64,000 nucleotides of DNA from Paraburkholderia sp. PGU19. GTDB taxonomy: Bacteria; Pseudomonadota; Gammaproteobacteria; Burkholderiales; Burkholderiaceae. Of the stretch, positions 27,497 through 38,940 are shown piece by piece (position 1 is the first letter of the stretch; the number at the start of each line of letters is the position of its first letter). The position numbers and the translations under genes were made by a program. The DNA lies in the NCBI RefSeq assembly GCF_013426915.1, contig NZ_AP023179.1:1-64000 (forward strand). The letters are read 5' to 3'. Under the pieces are notes generated by a model, which saw only the letters and a program-made list of their open reading frames with translations, did not search any database and was not told where the DNA came from.

Positions 27497-28588
27497 ATGG
27501 ATCATTTGCAGTCGATGCGAGTTTTCGTCAAAGTGGCGGATCTCGGAAGTTTTGCCCGCGCGGCTAGCGCGATGGATATTTCAAACGCAGTCGCCACCCG
27601 TCATGTCGCCGACCTGGAAGGTCGCCTCGGTACCCGACTGCTCAACCGCACCACACGTAGTCTCTCGTTGACCGAATCCGGTCAGGTATATCTGGAACGC
27701 GCCCGGCAGATTCTCGATGAGCTCGAGGACGTCGAGCAAATGGTCGTCGCGCGCAATCACGAGCCTGTTGGAACGCTACGCATCGTCGCGCCCGTCGTGT
27801 TCGGTCTGCATAACCTTGCGCCCGTGCTTCAGACGTACGCTGAGCGCTATCCGAAGGTGATTCCCGATGTGACGCTGGTCGACCGGCAGGTCGATCTCGT
27901 CGAAGAAGGATTTGACGTCGGTGTCGTGATCGCGCGGCATATGCGTAGCGCGAGCATCGTCACGCGGCGGCTCACGACGGGCTGTATGACCGTCTGCGCC
28001 ACTCCCGCATATCTGGAGAAGCACGGCACGCCGACGCGGCCTGAGCAGCTTCTGGAGCATCCGTGCCTGTCGCTGCCGTCCGAATACTGGGGCGATGAGC
28101 GTGTATTCACTGGCCCGGACGGTGAAGTGCGCGTGCGTCCGACGAACGTGATCGTCGCGAACAATACGGAAATGCTGCGTCAGTTTGCGTTGCTCGGCAT
28201 GGGCATCGCGATCCTGCCGAGCTATCTGATCGGACGCGACACGACGCGCGGCAAGCTGGTGCGGCTCCTGAGCGACTACCGTCTGCCGCAGGTCGAGATC
28301 AACATCGCCTACCCGAGCCGGCGGCATTTGCCAGCAAAGGTCCGTACGTTCATCGACCACCTCGTCGAGCATTTCAACCAGACGCCGAACAGCAAGCTTG
28401 GCGAACAATGGGTGAAGGACGGCGTGGAGCGCGCGCCGTCGATGCTCGAATCGACGGCTATGTCGATGCCGCCAGAGGCGTTTGACGGGGCCGAGCCGCT
28501 GTCGAGCCTGCTGGATGGCGAGATCCCGGCCAAGCCGGCGACACGCACACTGAACCGTTCACGCGGCATCGTTTCGCCGACGCATTGA
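27497..28588 (+). CDS. LysR-family transcriptional regulator
   Basis: 363-residue regulator. The winged helix-turn-helix covers about 1-60 (MRVFVKVADLGSFARAASAM, then LEGRLGTRLLNRTTRSLSLT). The LysR substrate-binding domain covers about 90-295, ending near HLVEHFNQ. A further tail of about 60 residues, low in conserved features, makes it longer than the usual 300-residue LysR protein. ATG 27497 has CAGGAG 8 bases upstream. Neighbours do not reveal a target; a LysR-type dyad in its own upstream region suggests autoregulation. Confidence 0.9.
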   Translation: MDHLQSMRVFVKVADLGSFARAASAMDISNAVATRHVADLEGRLGTRLLNRTTRSLSLTESGQVYLERARQILDELEDVEQMVVARNHEPVGTLRIVAPVVFGLHNLAPVLQTYAERYPKVIPDVTLVDRQVDLVEEGFDVGVVIARHMRSASIVTRRLTTGCMTVCATPAYLEKHGTPTRPEQLLEHPCLSLPSEYWGDERVFTGPDGEVRVRPTNVIVANNTEMLRQFALLGMGIAILPSYLIGRDTTRGKLVRLLSDYRLPQVEINIAYPSRRHLPAKVRTFIDHLVEHFNQTPNSKLGEQWVKDGVERAPSMLESTAMSMPPEAFDGAEPLSSLLDGEIPAKPATRTLNRSRGIVSPTH

Positions 28589-28619
28589 GGCGCACGCAGC
28601 GGCGTTTCGGATAGACGAT

Positions 28620-28660
28620 AAAAAAGCGCAGTCACCGTCAAAGGTGACTGCGCTTTTTGT
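28620..28660. terminator. Bidirectional terminator between LysR gene and topB
   Basis: Perfect 16-bp stem AAAAAGCGCAGTCACC / GGTGACTGCGCTTTTT with loop GTCAAA. A and T tracts on both sides serve both convergent genes. Confidence 0.9.
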
Positions 28661-28699
28661 TGCGCGCTTGTGTGCGTCAGGCTGCGCGCGCCGACAAGG

Positions 28700-31357
<2,658 letters not shown>

Positions 31358-31664
31358 GACTGAAAATAAATTGGTGGATTCGGGCCGGGACCTCGGGTTT
31401 TCCAACCCGGGTTTGGCACCCATTAACGACCGCTTTATAGCACACGCCGCCGCAACGGCAACCGGTGAGCCCAAAAAAGCGGGTCATCTTAATTGCGCTC
31501 AGATCAATTGGGCAAGCGCGTGACAGGCGCTACAGATGGCGCTTTCGCGTCGATCGCGAGCCGGTTTTCCCGTATCGCGCAACGATTTTTGCAAATGCCC
31601 TGTGCTGCGCTCACCCGTATGTTTAAAAACGGGGCCGGGACAATCCCGGTGTTTCACAGATGTT
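31358..31664. other. Intergenic region topB - thioredoxin-like gene
   Basis: 307 bases. It carries the topB promoter (31434-31461, minus) and a GGGTT/AACCC hairpin near 31395-31411 in the topB leader. I see no gene in the rest; open frames there look random. The thioredoxin-like gene's stop lies at the right edge. Confidence 0.5.
31434..31461 (-). promoter_or_regulatory. Predicted sigma-70 promoter of topB
   Basis: On the minus strand TTGCCG, 16 bases, TATAAA, about 77 bases upstream of the topB ATG. Confidence 0.55.
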
Positions 31665-32042
31665 TCAGGCTTCGAGCAGAGCCGGGCGCATTTTCGGCGC
31701 GCCCTTGACGCCTGGCAGCGCGGTCAGATCGACCAGCATCCGCTCGACAATCGACGCCTGTGGCAAGACCGTTCCGAAAAACCGGGTAGTCACGCTGTCT
31801 TCTATAAGAATTGTGGGGAAATTCTCAACGTCAAGGTCGTCGAAACGGTCTGCGTGAGTCTCGATATCGATCCATGCGAAGCAGATATCCGGATGCCTGT
31901 CCGCGAGCGTGTCGAACGCGGTGCGGTACTCGCGGCAGGTCCCGCACCATTCCGCACACAAACACGCCACGAAAAGCGTCTCGCTGTCACTAACGAGTTC
32001 GGCGATCCGTCTAGCGTCGGTGTCCAGGTTCAGCGCGGGCAT
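31665..32042 (-). CDS. Thioredoxin-fold protein
   Basis: 125-residue thioredoxin-like protein without signal peptide. The redox motif is AEWCGTCREY (CxxC = CGTC). The cis-proline loop is VENFPTILI. Residues LFVACLCAEWC and FAWIDIETHAD show the central strands. The start MPALNLDTD at 32042 has AAGGAA 6 bases upstream. It lies 54 bases downstream of dprA on the same strand and may be co-transcribed. Likely a disulfide reductase; partner unknown. Confidence 0.87.
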   Translation of the reverse strand: MPALNLDTDARRIAELVSDSETLFVACLCAEWCGTCREYRTAFDTLADRHPDICFAWIDIETHADRFDDLDVENFPTILIEDSVTTRFFGTVLPQASIVERMLVDLTALPGVKGAPKMRPALLEA

Positions 32043-32096
32043 GGCGGTTTCCTTCGGTATTGCATGGGTTATTTGGCGCGAATGTAGCACGAGGCG

Positions 32097-33269
32097 TCAC
32101 CCATTGCGCGCCGCGCGGACGTACCGGCCGCCGGGTAGCGCACACAGTTCGCCCGCCAGTTCGAGCCGCAGCAGCGTGCTTTGCAACAGCGTGTCGTCCA
32201 TGTCGGTGCGTTCTGCCAGGATTTCAAGCGTGGCGGGCGCGTGGCCGAGCGCGTCGAGCAGACGCCTGGCCTCGGCCGGCACTGGCGTCCCGCTTTCTGG
32301 CAGGGTGTCGTCATCGGCGTGAGACGGCTTCGTGACCGCCCGGAGCCGGGGCATCTGCGCGGGCGGTGGCGGAGCGGCAAACCCAAGCTCTTCGAGCACC
32401 TCTTCCGGCGTTTCGACGAGTTTCGCGCCCTGTTTGATCATCCGATGGCAGCCACGCGCGAGCGGCGCGTGGATCGAACCCGGAATCGCGAACACATCGC
32501 GCCCCATCTCGTTCGCGAACCGTGCCGTAATCAGCGAGCCGGAGCGCATCGCCGCCTCGACGATCAGCACGCCGCCGACGAGTCCCGCGATCAGCCGGTT
32601 ACGCTGCGGAAAATTGGCGGACCGGGCGGGCGTGCCGAGCGGCCATTCCGACACGAGCGCGCCGTGTCCGGCTATCTGATGCGCGAGAGCGTGATGCGAG
32701 CCGGGGTAGACGAGATCCGCGCCCGTGCCGATGACGGCGACCGTGCTGCCGCGCCCTTGAAGCGCGCCGCGATGCGCCGCGCCATCGACGCCCGACGCAA
32801 GGCCCGACACCACGGTCAACCCCGCGTCCGAAAAGGCGCGGGCGAAGCGGGTCGCGTCTTCGATACCCTGTGGCGTCGCGCTTCGGCTCCCGACTACGGC
32901 GATACTGCGCGCGTGCAGCAGTTCGACCCGACCCTTTACATATAGCAGCGGCGGCGGATCGGGCATGGTCAGCAAAAGAGGCGGATAGGCGGCATCGTCG
33001 AGCGTGACGAGCGCGTTGCCGGGCGACTCGCGCCACGCCCGCACTGCGTCGAGCTGCGCGGAAAAGTCCGCGGGCGGTGGCGCGAGCGCGGCCCGGGCGG
33101 TGGCTTCATCGGTGACTTCGGCGAGTGCCGCGAAGCTCTGCGAGAGCACGGCTTCGGGCAGCCCGAAGGCCGCGAGCAAGCGGCGCAGGGAAGCCGGGTT
33201 CAGACCCGGCGCCGTCGAAAGCCGCAACCAGGCGGCGAGTTCCTGGTCTGTCAGGGGAAGCGTCTGCAT
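32097..33269 (-). CDS. dprA: DNA-processing protein DprA
   Basis: 390-residue single-strand DNA-binding protein that loads RecA on incoming DNA during natural transformation. The Rossmann-like core has ARSIAVVGSRSATPQGIEDA, SGLASGVDGAAHRGAL, VAVIGTGADLVYPGSH and FPQRNRLIAGL. A C-terminal winged-helix (about 325-385, ATLEILAERTDMDDTLLQSTL) is the DprA_WH domain. The start at 33269 (MQTLPLTDQEL) is chosen from the family N-terminus; MMKILAWRLK at 33329 is an alternative. Divergent from def. Confidence 0.93.
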   Translation of the reverse strand: MQTLPLTDQELAAWLRLSTAPGLNPASLRRLLAAFGLPEAVLSQSFAALAEVTDEATARAALAPPPADFSAQLDAVRAWRESPGNALVTLDDAAYPPLLLTMPDPPPLLYVKGRVELLHARSIAVVGSRSATPQGIEDATRFARAFSDAGLTVVSGLASGVDGAAHRGALQGRGSTVAVIGTGADLVYPGSHHALAHQIAGHGALVSEWPLGTPARSANFPQRNRLIAGLVGGVLIVEAAMRSGSLITARFANEMGRDVFAIPGSIHAPLARGCHRMIKQGAKLVETPEEVLEELGFAAPPPPAQMPRLRAVTKPSHADDDTLPESGTPVPAEARRLLDALGHAPATLEILAERTDMDDTLLQSTLLRLELAGELCALPGGRYVRAARNG

Positions 33270-33523
33270 GGCTGGCGTCCTCGCGCACGGCAACCAGCCT
33301 TTCAGTCGCCATGCTAAAATTTTCATCATCCGAAATATTCCGAAACCACTGCTGCGCCGCGCCCGCGGGAGCCTGCGGACATGCGCTCGAACGTCGAACT
33401 GGCGTTGAATCAACACGGTTCGGCCACTATCTATCCTGTGCGTGTCGCGCCTGGCGAACAACCTGGCCGAATGGCCAATCGCGCGACTTGTAACCGGGTC
33501 GGCGCCCAATCAATTTCAGGACC

Positions 33524-34027
33524 ATGGCTTTACTCAACATCCTCAACTACCCGGACAAGCGTCTGCACAAGGTCGCGAAGCCGGTCGAAAAGGTCGATGA
33601 CCGTATCCGCAAGCTCGTCGCCGATATGGCCGAGACGATGTACGCCGCGCCCGGCGTAGGGCTCGCCGCGACCCAGGTGGACGTGCACGAGCGCGTGATC
33701 GTGATCGACGTGTCCGATGCGCACGACGAACTGCGCGCGTTCATCAACCCGGAAATCATCTGGTCGAGCGACGAAAGGGAGATCCACGAAGAAGGCTGCC
33801 TGTCGGTGCCCGGGATCTACGACAACGTCGAGCGCGCCGAAAAGGTGCGCGTGCGCGCGCTGAACGAGAAAGGCGAAACTTTCGAGCTGGATTGCGAAGG
33901 GCTGCTCGCCGTCTGCATCCAGCACGAAATGGATCATTTGATGGGCAAGGTGTTCGTCGAGTACCTGTCGCCGCTCAAGCAGACGCGTATCAAGAACAAG
34001 ATGAAAAAGCTCGCGCACGCGATGTAA
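33524..34027 (+). CDS. def: Peptide deformylase
   Basis: 167-residue metalloenzyme that removes the formyl group from nascent N-termini. The three family motifs are present: [16 protein letters not shown] and QHEMDHLMG, with metal ligands Cys, His and His. The N-terminus [21 protein letters not shown] (shown in part) is normal. It is followed by fmt after 31 bases; the two form the usual formylation/deformylation operon. Confidence 0.97.
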   Translation: MALLNILNYPDKRLHKVAKPVEKVDDRIRKLVADMAETMYAAPGVGLAATQVDVHERVIVIDVSDAHDELRAFINPEIIWSSDEREIHEEGCLSVPGIYDNVERAEKVRVRALNEKGETFELDCEGLLAVCIQHEMDHLMGKVFVEYLSPLKQTRIKNKMKKLAHAM

Positions 34028-34058
34028 CGCGCTTTCCGACCGCTTCCGCTATCAGCAC

Positions 34059-35042
34059 ATGAGTCATTCGTTGCGCGTCATCTTCGCCGGCACCCCGGAA
34101 TTCGCCGCCGCGGCGCTCGCCGCGATCCACCAGGCCGGTTTTCCGGTGCCGCTCGTCCTGACCCAGCCGGACCGGCCGGCCGGCCGCGGCATGAAATTGC
34201 AGGCAAGCCCGGTCAAGCGTTACGCGCAGGAGCACGGCATCGAGGTCGCGCAGCCGCCTTCGCTGCGCCGTAACGGCAAGTTCCCGGCCGAAGCGACGGC
34301 CGCCATTGACCAGTTGCGCGCCACTCCGAACGACGTCATGGTGGTGGCCGCCTACGGCCTGTTGTTGCCGCAGGAAGTGCTCGACATCGCGCCGCATGGG
34401 TGCATCAACATTCACGCTTCGTTGCTTCCGCGCTGGCGAGGCGCGGCGCCGATTCACCGCGCAATCGAAGCAGGCGACGCCGAAACGGGCATCACGCTGA
34501 TGCAGATGGACGCGGGCCTCGACACGGGCGCGATGATTTCTGAGGTCCGTACGCCGATCCACGACACCGACACGACGGCGACGCTGCATGACCGTCTCGC
34601 CGATGCGGGCGCGAAACTGATCGTCGACGCGCTGATCGAACTGGAGCGCAGCGGCAAGCTCGCAGCGACGCCACAGCCCGCCAGCGGTGCAACGTACGCC
34701 GAGAAGATTGGCAAGCACGAAGCGGCGCTCGACTGGCGGCGCCCGGCAGCGGAACTGGCGCGCCAGGTTCGCGCCTTCGACCCGTTCCCCGGCGGGGCGG
34801 CGACGCTCGACGGCGCGGTGCTGAAAATCTGGTCAGCCGCGCCTATCGACGCCCCGAGCCAGGCCGGACCCGGCACGATCGTCGACGTATCGCCCGAAGG
34901 CGTCGTCGTGGCTTGCGGCGACGGCGCGTTGCGCATCACGCAACTGCAGAAACCCGGCGGCAAACGCCTGCCGGTGCGCGATTTCCTTGCCGGCTCGACG
35001 CTTGCCGCGGGCCAGCGGTTCGACCTCGTGCAGTCACAATAA
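34059..35042 (+). CDS. fmt: Methionyl-tRNA formyltransferase
   Basis: 327-residue enzyme that formylates initiator Met-tRNA using 10-formyltetrahydrofolate. The N-terminus [16 protein letters not shown] and the catalytic segment [20 protein letters not shown] are diagnostic, with an [11 protein letters not shown] motif after it. The C-terminal OB-like domain covers about 210-327. It overlaps no gene and lies 31 bases after def. Confidence 0.97.
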   Translation: MSHSLRVIFAGTPEFAAAALAAIHQAGFPVPLVLTQPDRPAGRGMKLQASPVKRYAQEHGIEVAQPPSLRRNGKFPAEATAAIDQLRATPNDVMVVAAYGLLLPQEVLDIAPHGCINIHASLLPRWRGAAPIHRAIEAGDAETGITLMQMDAGLDTGAMISEVRTPIHDTDTTATLHDRLADAGAKLIVDALIELERSGKLAATPQPASGATYAEKIGKHEAALDWRRPAAELARQVRAFDPFPGGAATLDGAVLKIWSAAPIDAPSQAGPGTIVDVSPEGVVVACGDGALRITQLQKPGGKRLPVRDFLAGSTLAAGQRFDLVQSQ

Positions 35043-35142
35043 CGGCGCGCGTTCGGTCGTACCATCTGACGTTCGGCCAGGGCGCGCCGCGCTCTTGCGG
35101 CGCGTTAGAATCTTCGGTGCAACTCCGCCTGAAGAGGATTTC

Positions 35143-35784
35143 ATGTTCGGCATCACCCATTTCGAGTTCTTCGTCGTCGCTGTCTTTCTGCTCAACGTCA
35201 CGCCGGGGCCCGACACCGCTTATATCGTCGGCCGAAGCGTCGCGCAGGGGCGCCGCGCGGGGCTGATGTCGGCGCTCGGCATTTCGGCCGGATGCTGCGT
35301 GCACTCGCTCGCGTGCGCGTTCGGGCTGACCGCACTGCTGGCTGCATCGGCTACGGCCTTCACGGTGATCAAGTTCGTCGGCGCGATCTATCTCGTGTAT
35401 CTCGGCGTGCGCCTCATTCTCGTGAAGCCCGAAGCCGGCCAGGCCACGGGCGAAACGCGCGCTCCCGGCGCACCAAAGTCGTTGCGGCAGCTTTTCATGC
35501 AAGGTTTCTGGACCAATGTGCTGAATCCGAAGGTCGTGCTGTTCTTTGTGTCATTTTTTCCGCAATTCGTGACCGCCGACAGCAACAACAAGATCCTGGC
35601 GTTTCTCACGCTCGGCGTCGTGTTCGTCGTGATGAGCATGGCTTGGAACAGCTTTGTCGCGTGGATTGCGGGCAGCGTCACGCGTCGGTTCTCCGGTAAG
35701 CCCGGTGTCAAGAAGTGGCTGGACCGCACTGTCGGCAGCGCATTTGTCGGGCTTGGAATCAGGCTCGCCACGGCAACGCGGTGA
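35143..35784 (+). CDS. LysE/RhtB-family exporter
   Basis: 213-residue inner-membrane protein with about six hydrophobic segments. The N-terminal signature FFVVAVFLLNVTPGPDTAYI and FWTNVLNPKVVLFFVSFFPQF are the LysE/RhtB family marks for amino-acid and homoserine efflux. The ATG at 35143 has GAAGAGGA upstream; a TAGAAT element 34 bases earlier may be its -10 box. Exported compound unknown. Confidence 0.9.
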   Translation: MFGITHFEFFVVAVFLLNVTPGPDTAYIVGRSVAQGRRAGLMSALGISAGCCVHSLACAFGLTALLAASATAFTVIKFVGAIYLVYLGVRLILVKPEAGQATGETRAPGAPKSLRQLFMQGFWTNVLNPKVVLFFVSFFPQFVTADSNNKILAFLTLGVVFVVMSMAWNSFVAWIAGSVTRRFSGKPGVKKWLDRTVGSAFVGLGIRLATATR

Positions 35785-35888
35785 TTGAATTTTTCACGCT
35801 CGCCCATATCTAACAGATTGCTTACAATCATTCGCCGCGAGCACGCGGCACGGATATCGAACCGCGTGGCGGGCAAGGAGTCTTTGAA

Positions 35889-36746
35889 ATGTTCAACTGG
35901 GTGAAAACCGCGATGCTGATGGCCGCGATCACGGCACTCTTCATCGTGATCGGCGGCATGATCGGCGGCCAGCGCGGCATGATGCTCGCGTTGCTGATCG
36001 CGCTCGGCATGAATTTCTTCTCGTACTGGTTTTCGGACAAGATGGTCCTGCGCATGTACAACGCCCAGGAAGTCGACGAAACGAGCGCGCCGCAGTTTTA
36101 CCGGATGGTGCGCGAACTCTCGACACGCGCCAATCTGCCGATGCCGCGCGTCTACCTGATCGACGAAGACCAGCCGAATGCCTTCGCGACGGGCCGCAAT
36201 CCGGAACACGCGGCCGTCGCCGCGACGACAGGCATTCTGCGCGTACTGTCCGAACGCGAAATGCGCGGCGTGATGGCGCACGAACTGGCGCACGTGAAGC
36301 ACCGCGACATTCTGATCTCGACCATTTCGGCGACGATGGCGGGCGCGATCTCCGCGCTCGCGAACTTCGCGATGTTCTTCGGCGGGCGTGACGAAAACGG
36401 CCGTCCGTCGAATCCGATCGCGAGCATCGCCGTCGCGCTGCTTGCGCCTATCGCGGCCGCGCTGATCCAGATGGCGATTTCCCGCGCACGTGAATTCGAA
36501 GCGGACCGTGGCGGCGCGCAGATTTCGGGCGATCCGCAAGCGCTCGCGTCGGCGCTCGACAAGATTCATCGCTACGCGAACGGCATCCCGTTCCCGACGG
36601 CCGAGGCGCATCCGGCCACCGCGCAGATGATGATCATGAATCCGCTGTCGGGCGGCGGCATCGCGAACCTGTTCTCGACGCACCCGGCCACCGAGGAGCG
36701 CGTTGCCCGTCTGATGGAGATGGCGCGCACGGGACGCTTCGACTAA
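35889..36746 (+). CDS. htpX: Membrane zinc metalloprotease HtpX
   Basis: 285-residue M48B protease of the inner membrane that degrades misfolded membrane proteins. Two N-terminal transmembrane helices cover about 8-25 and 30-47. The zinc motif [10 protein letters not shown] gives ligands H131 and H135 with E132; the third ligand is in REFEADRGG. Two more hydrophobic segments lie near 145-165 and 180-195. The start follows AAGGAG. Length agrees with the family. Confidence 0.95.
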   Translation: MFNWVKTAMLMAAITALFIVIGGMIGGQRGMMLALLIALGMNFFSYWFSDKMVLRMYNAQEVDETSAPQFYRMVRELSTRANLPMPRVYLIDEDQPNAFATGRNPEHAAVAATTGILRVLSEREMRGVMAHELAHVKHRDILISTISATMAGAISALANFAMFFGGRDENGRPSNPIASIAVALLAPIAAALIQMAISRAREFEADRGGAQISGDPQALASALDKIHRYANGIPFPTAEAHPATAQMMIMNPLSGGGIANLFSTHPATEERVARLMEMARTGRFD

Positions 36747-36792
36747 GCGGACTGGCCGAACGGAGTCGGCAGGACTTTCGCGGCAGCGTTGC

Positions 36793-36822
36793 AAGGGGGC
36801 GAGTTCGACTCGCCCCTTTTTC
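36793..36822 (+). terminator. Rho-independent terminator after htpX
   Basis: Stem GGGGCGAGT/ACTCGCCCC, loop TCG, followed by TTTTTCC. Confidence 0.85.
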
Positions 36823-36931
36823 CTTTCAAATTCTCATCGCACCGCCTTATGCCACCGGCCCGCGGCCCACGTCACGCTACAATGTGGCGTTTGCGCGACA
36901 CTTTCCATGCGCGCCTGTTTTCCGCCTCTTC

Positions 36932-38353
36932 ATGACCCGAAAGCCTTCCAAGCCTGCTTCGCCGCAGCGTTCGCGCGACTCCCGTCTGTCGGCGTTGCAC
37001 CTCGCGCCTGAATCCCTCGGTTTCGCGCTCGACTGCGCGGCGCAAGCCATTGGCGCCGTGCGCCTTGGCGCGGCCCTGCCGGCTGCATTGCAGTCGAGCT
37101 TCATGTCGTTGCCGGAGAGTGTCGCAACGGCCTCGCGCGGCGCTGTGCAGGACATCGCCTACCGGACGATGCGCCGGCTCGGCACAGCCGAATGGCTGAT
37201 CGTGAAACTCGTGCGCAAGGCGCCGCCGCCGCATATCGCGCATGTGCTGGCGTGCGCGCTCGCATTGCTGGCCGATGACGAGAGCGACGCGGCCTACGCG
37301 CCTTTCACGGTCGTCGATCAGGCCGTGGATGCGATCGGCGCGCGGCGCGAGTTCGCGTTTGCGAAAGGGCTGGTCAACGCGGTGCTGCGCAACTTCTTGC
37401 GGGAGCGCGAGGCATTGCTCGCCGATGCAAAGAACGACGCCGTCGCTCACTGGAACTATCCGGTCTGGTGGATCGACGCAGTACGCAATGCATGGCCCGA
37501 TGCGTGGCAGGACATGCTCGCCGCAGGCAACAGCCAGGGTCCGCTGACGCTGCGCGTGAACGCGCGCCGCTCTACTGTCGAGGCCTACCTGCAAACGTTG
37601 CGCGATCATCAGATTGCCGCGACTCAGGCGGGCGACCATGCCGTGCGTCTCGACACGCCGATGCCCGTCGACCGCATTCCCGGTTTCAGCGAAGGCGTCG
37701 TCTCCGTGCAGGACGCGGGGGCGCAACTGGCCGCGCAGTTGCTCGGCGTGCGCGACGGCATGCGCGTGCTGGATGCGTGCGCAGCGCCCGGTGGCAAAAC
37801 GGGCCATCTGCTCGAACTCGCCGACATCGATCTGATCGCGCTCGAAAGCGACGCGACGCGCGCGCGACGCATCGGCGAAAACCTGCAGCGTTTGGGTTTG
37901 CACGCGCATGTGCGAGTCGGCGATGCGGGCAATCCGGCGCAATGGCACGACGCCGCCGATCTGCCTTTCGATCGCATTCTCGCCGACGTGCCCTGTTCGG
38001 CTTCGGGCATCGTGCGCCGTCATCCGGACATTCGCTGGTTGCGCCGCGCGTCGGACATTCCCGCGCTCGTCGAAGAACAGCGCCGCATTCTCGAAGCGCT
38101 GTGGCCGCTCGTCAAAACGGGCGGCGAGTTGTTGTACGTTACGTGCTCGATCTTTCCCGAAGAAGGCGAGTTGCAGGCTCAGTGGTTTGGAAACCAGCAC
38201 GCGGATGCGGTACGATTGGACGCGCCGGGGCAACTGCTCCCAGCAGTCGCCCGCGCGCCCGCCGACGTATCGGCTGGTTCCCGCGCCGGACAAAGCACTG
38301 GTTCGAGCTTAGACCACGACGGATTCTTCTACGCGCGCTTTCAGAAACGGTGA
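36932..38353 (+). CDS. rsmB: 16S rRNA (cytosine-967-C5)-methyltransferase RsmB
   Basis: 473-residue rRNA methyltransferase. The N-terminal NusB-like RNA-binding domain covers about 30-185. The SAM-binding domain has VLDACAAPGGKTGHLLELA, and the two catalytic cysteine motifs are ADVPCSASG and YVTCSIFPEE. The start MTRKPSKPAS at 36932 has no clear ribosome-binding site; TACAAT at 36889-36894 may be a -10 box. It is first of rsmB-DUF4390-kinase-regulator, a conserved betaproteobacterial order. Its stop overlaps the next start as GTGA. Confidence 0.94.
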   Translation: MTRKPSKPASPQRSRDSRLSALHLAPESLGFALDCAAQAIGAVRLGAALPAALQSSFMSLPESVATASRGAVQDIAYRTMRRLGTAEWLIVKLVRKAPPPHIAHVLACALALLADDESDAAYAPFTVVDQAVDAIGARREFAFAKGLVNAVLRNFLREREALLADAKNDAVAHWNYPVWWIDAVRNAWPDAWQDMLAAGNSQGPLTLRVNARRSTVEAYLQTLRDHQIAATQAGDHAVRLDTPMPVDRIPGFSEGVVSVQDAGAQLAAQLLGVRDGMRVLDACAAPGGKTGHLLELADIDLIALESDATRARRIGENLQRLGLHAHVRVGDAGNPAQWHDAADLPFDRILADVPCSASGIVRRHPDIRWLRRASDIPALVEEQRRILEALWPLVKTGGELLYVTCSIFPEEGELQAQWFGNQHADAVRLDAPGQLLPAVARAPADVSAGSRAGQSTGSSLDHDGFFYARFQKR

Positions 38354-38940
38354 TCATCAAACGCTTTCTTCCGCTTCGGCTCGTGGCCGCGCTCTGGATT
38401 GCGCTGGCCCTTTGCCTGATGGCAGCCGGGCCGGCGCGAGCCGAATCGATCGCCGTGCAGCGCGCGTCCCTGCAATCCGACGGCAGCGGCTGGAGCCTCG
38501 ATGCGCGTTTCGAGTTCGAGCTGAACAGCAATCTCGAAGATGCCGTCAACAAAGGCATACCGGTTTACTTCACAACGGACTTCGAACTGAGCCGGCCGCG
38601 CTGGTACTGGTTCGACGAACAGCCGGTGAGCGTCTCGCAAAGCATCCGGCTTTCGTTCCAGCCGCTCACGCGCGAGTACCGCGTGTCGACGGGCGGTTTG
38701 CAGCTCGGCTTCGCTTCGCTGAACGAGGCGCTGGCCGTCATCAAGCATGTCACATCATGGCATGTGATCGATCGCAATCAGGTTCATCCGGGAGAAACGT
38801 ACACTGCATCCGTGCGCATGCAGCTCGATATCGCATTGATGCCCAAGCCGTTCCAGATCGACGCGGTCAACAACCGCGACTGGAATCTCGCTTCCGACTG
38901 GAAGCGCTTTACCTTCACGGTGACCGAACGTGCTAAATAA
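38350..38940 (+). CDS. DUF4390 domain protein, secreted
   Basis: 196-residue protein with an N-terminal signal peptide (FLPLRLVAALWIALALCLM, cleavage near ARA-ES) and a beta-rich body (WSLDARFEFELNSNLEDAVN, then LSRPRWYWFDEQPVS, then YRVSTGGLQLGFASLNEAL). This is the DUF4390 family, found between rsmB and an NtrY-type kinase in betaproteobacteria. The GTG start overlaps the rsmB stop, and the reading frame overlaps the kinase start by 11 bases. A periplasmic role connected with the kinase is plausible but untested. Confidence 0.88.
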   Translation: MIIKRFLPLRLVAALWIALALCLMAAGPARAESIAVQRASLQSDGSGWSLDARFEFELNSNLEDAVNKGIPVYFTTDFELSRPRWYWFDEQPVSVSQSIRLSFQPLTREYRVSTGGLQLGFASLNEALAVIKHVTSWHVIDRNQVHPGETYTASVRMQLDIALMPKPFQIDAVNNRDWNLASDWKRFTFTVTERAK

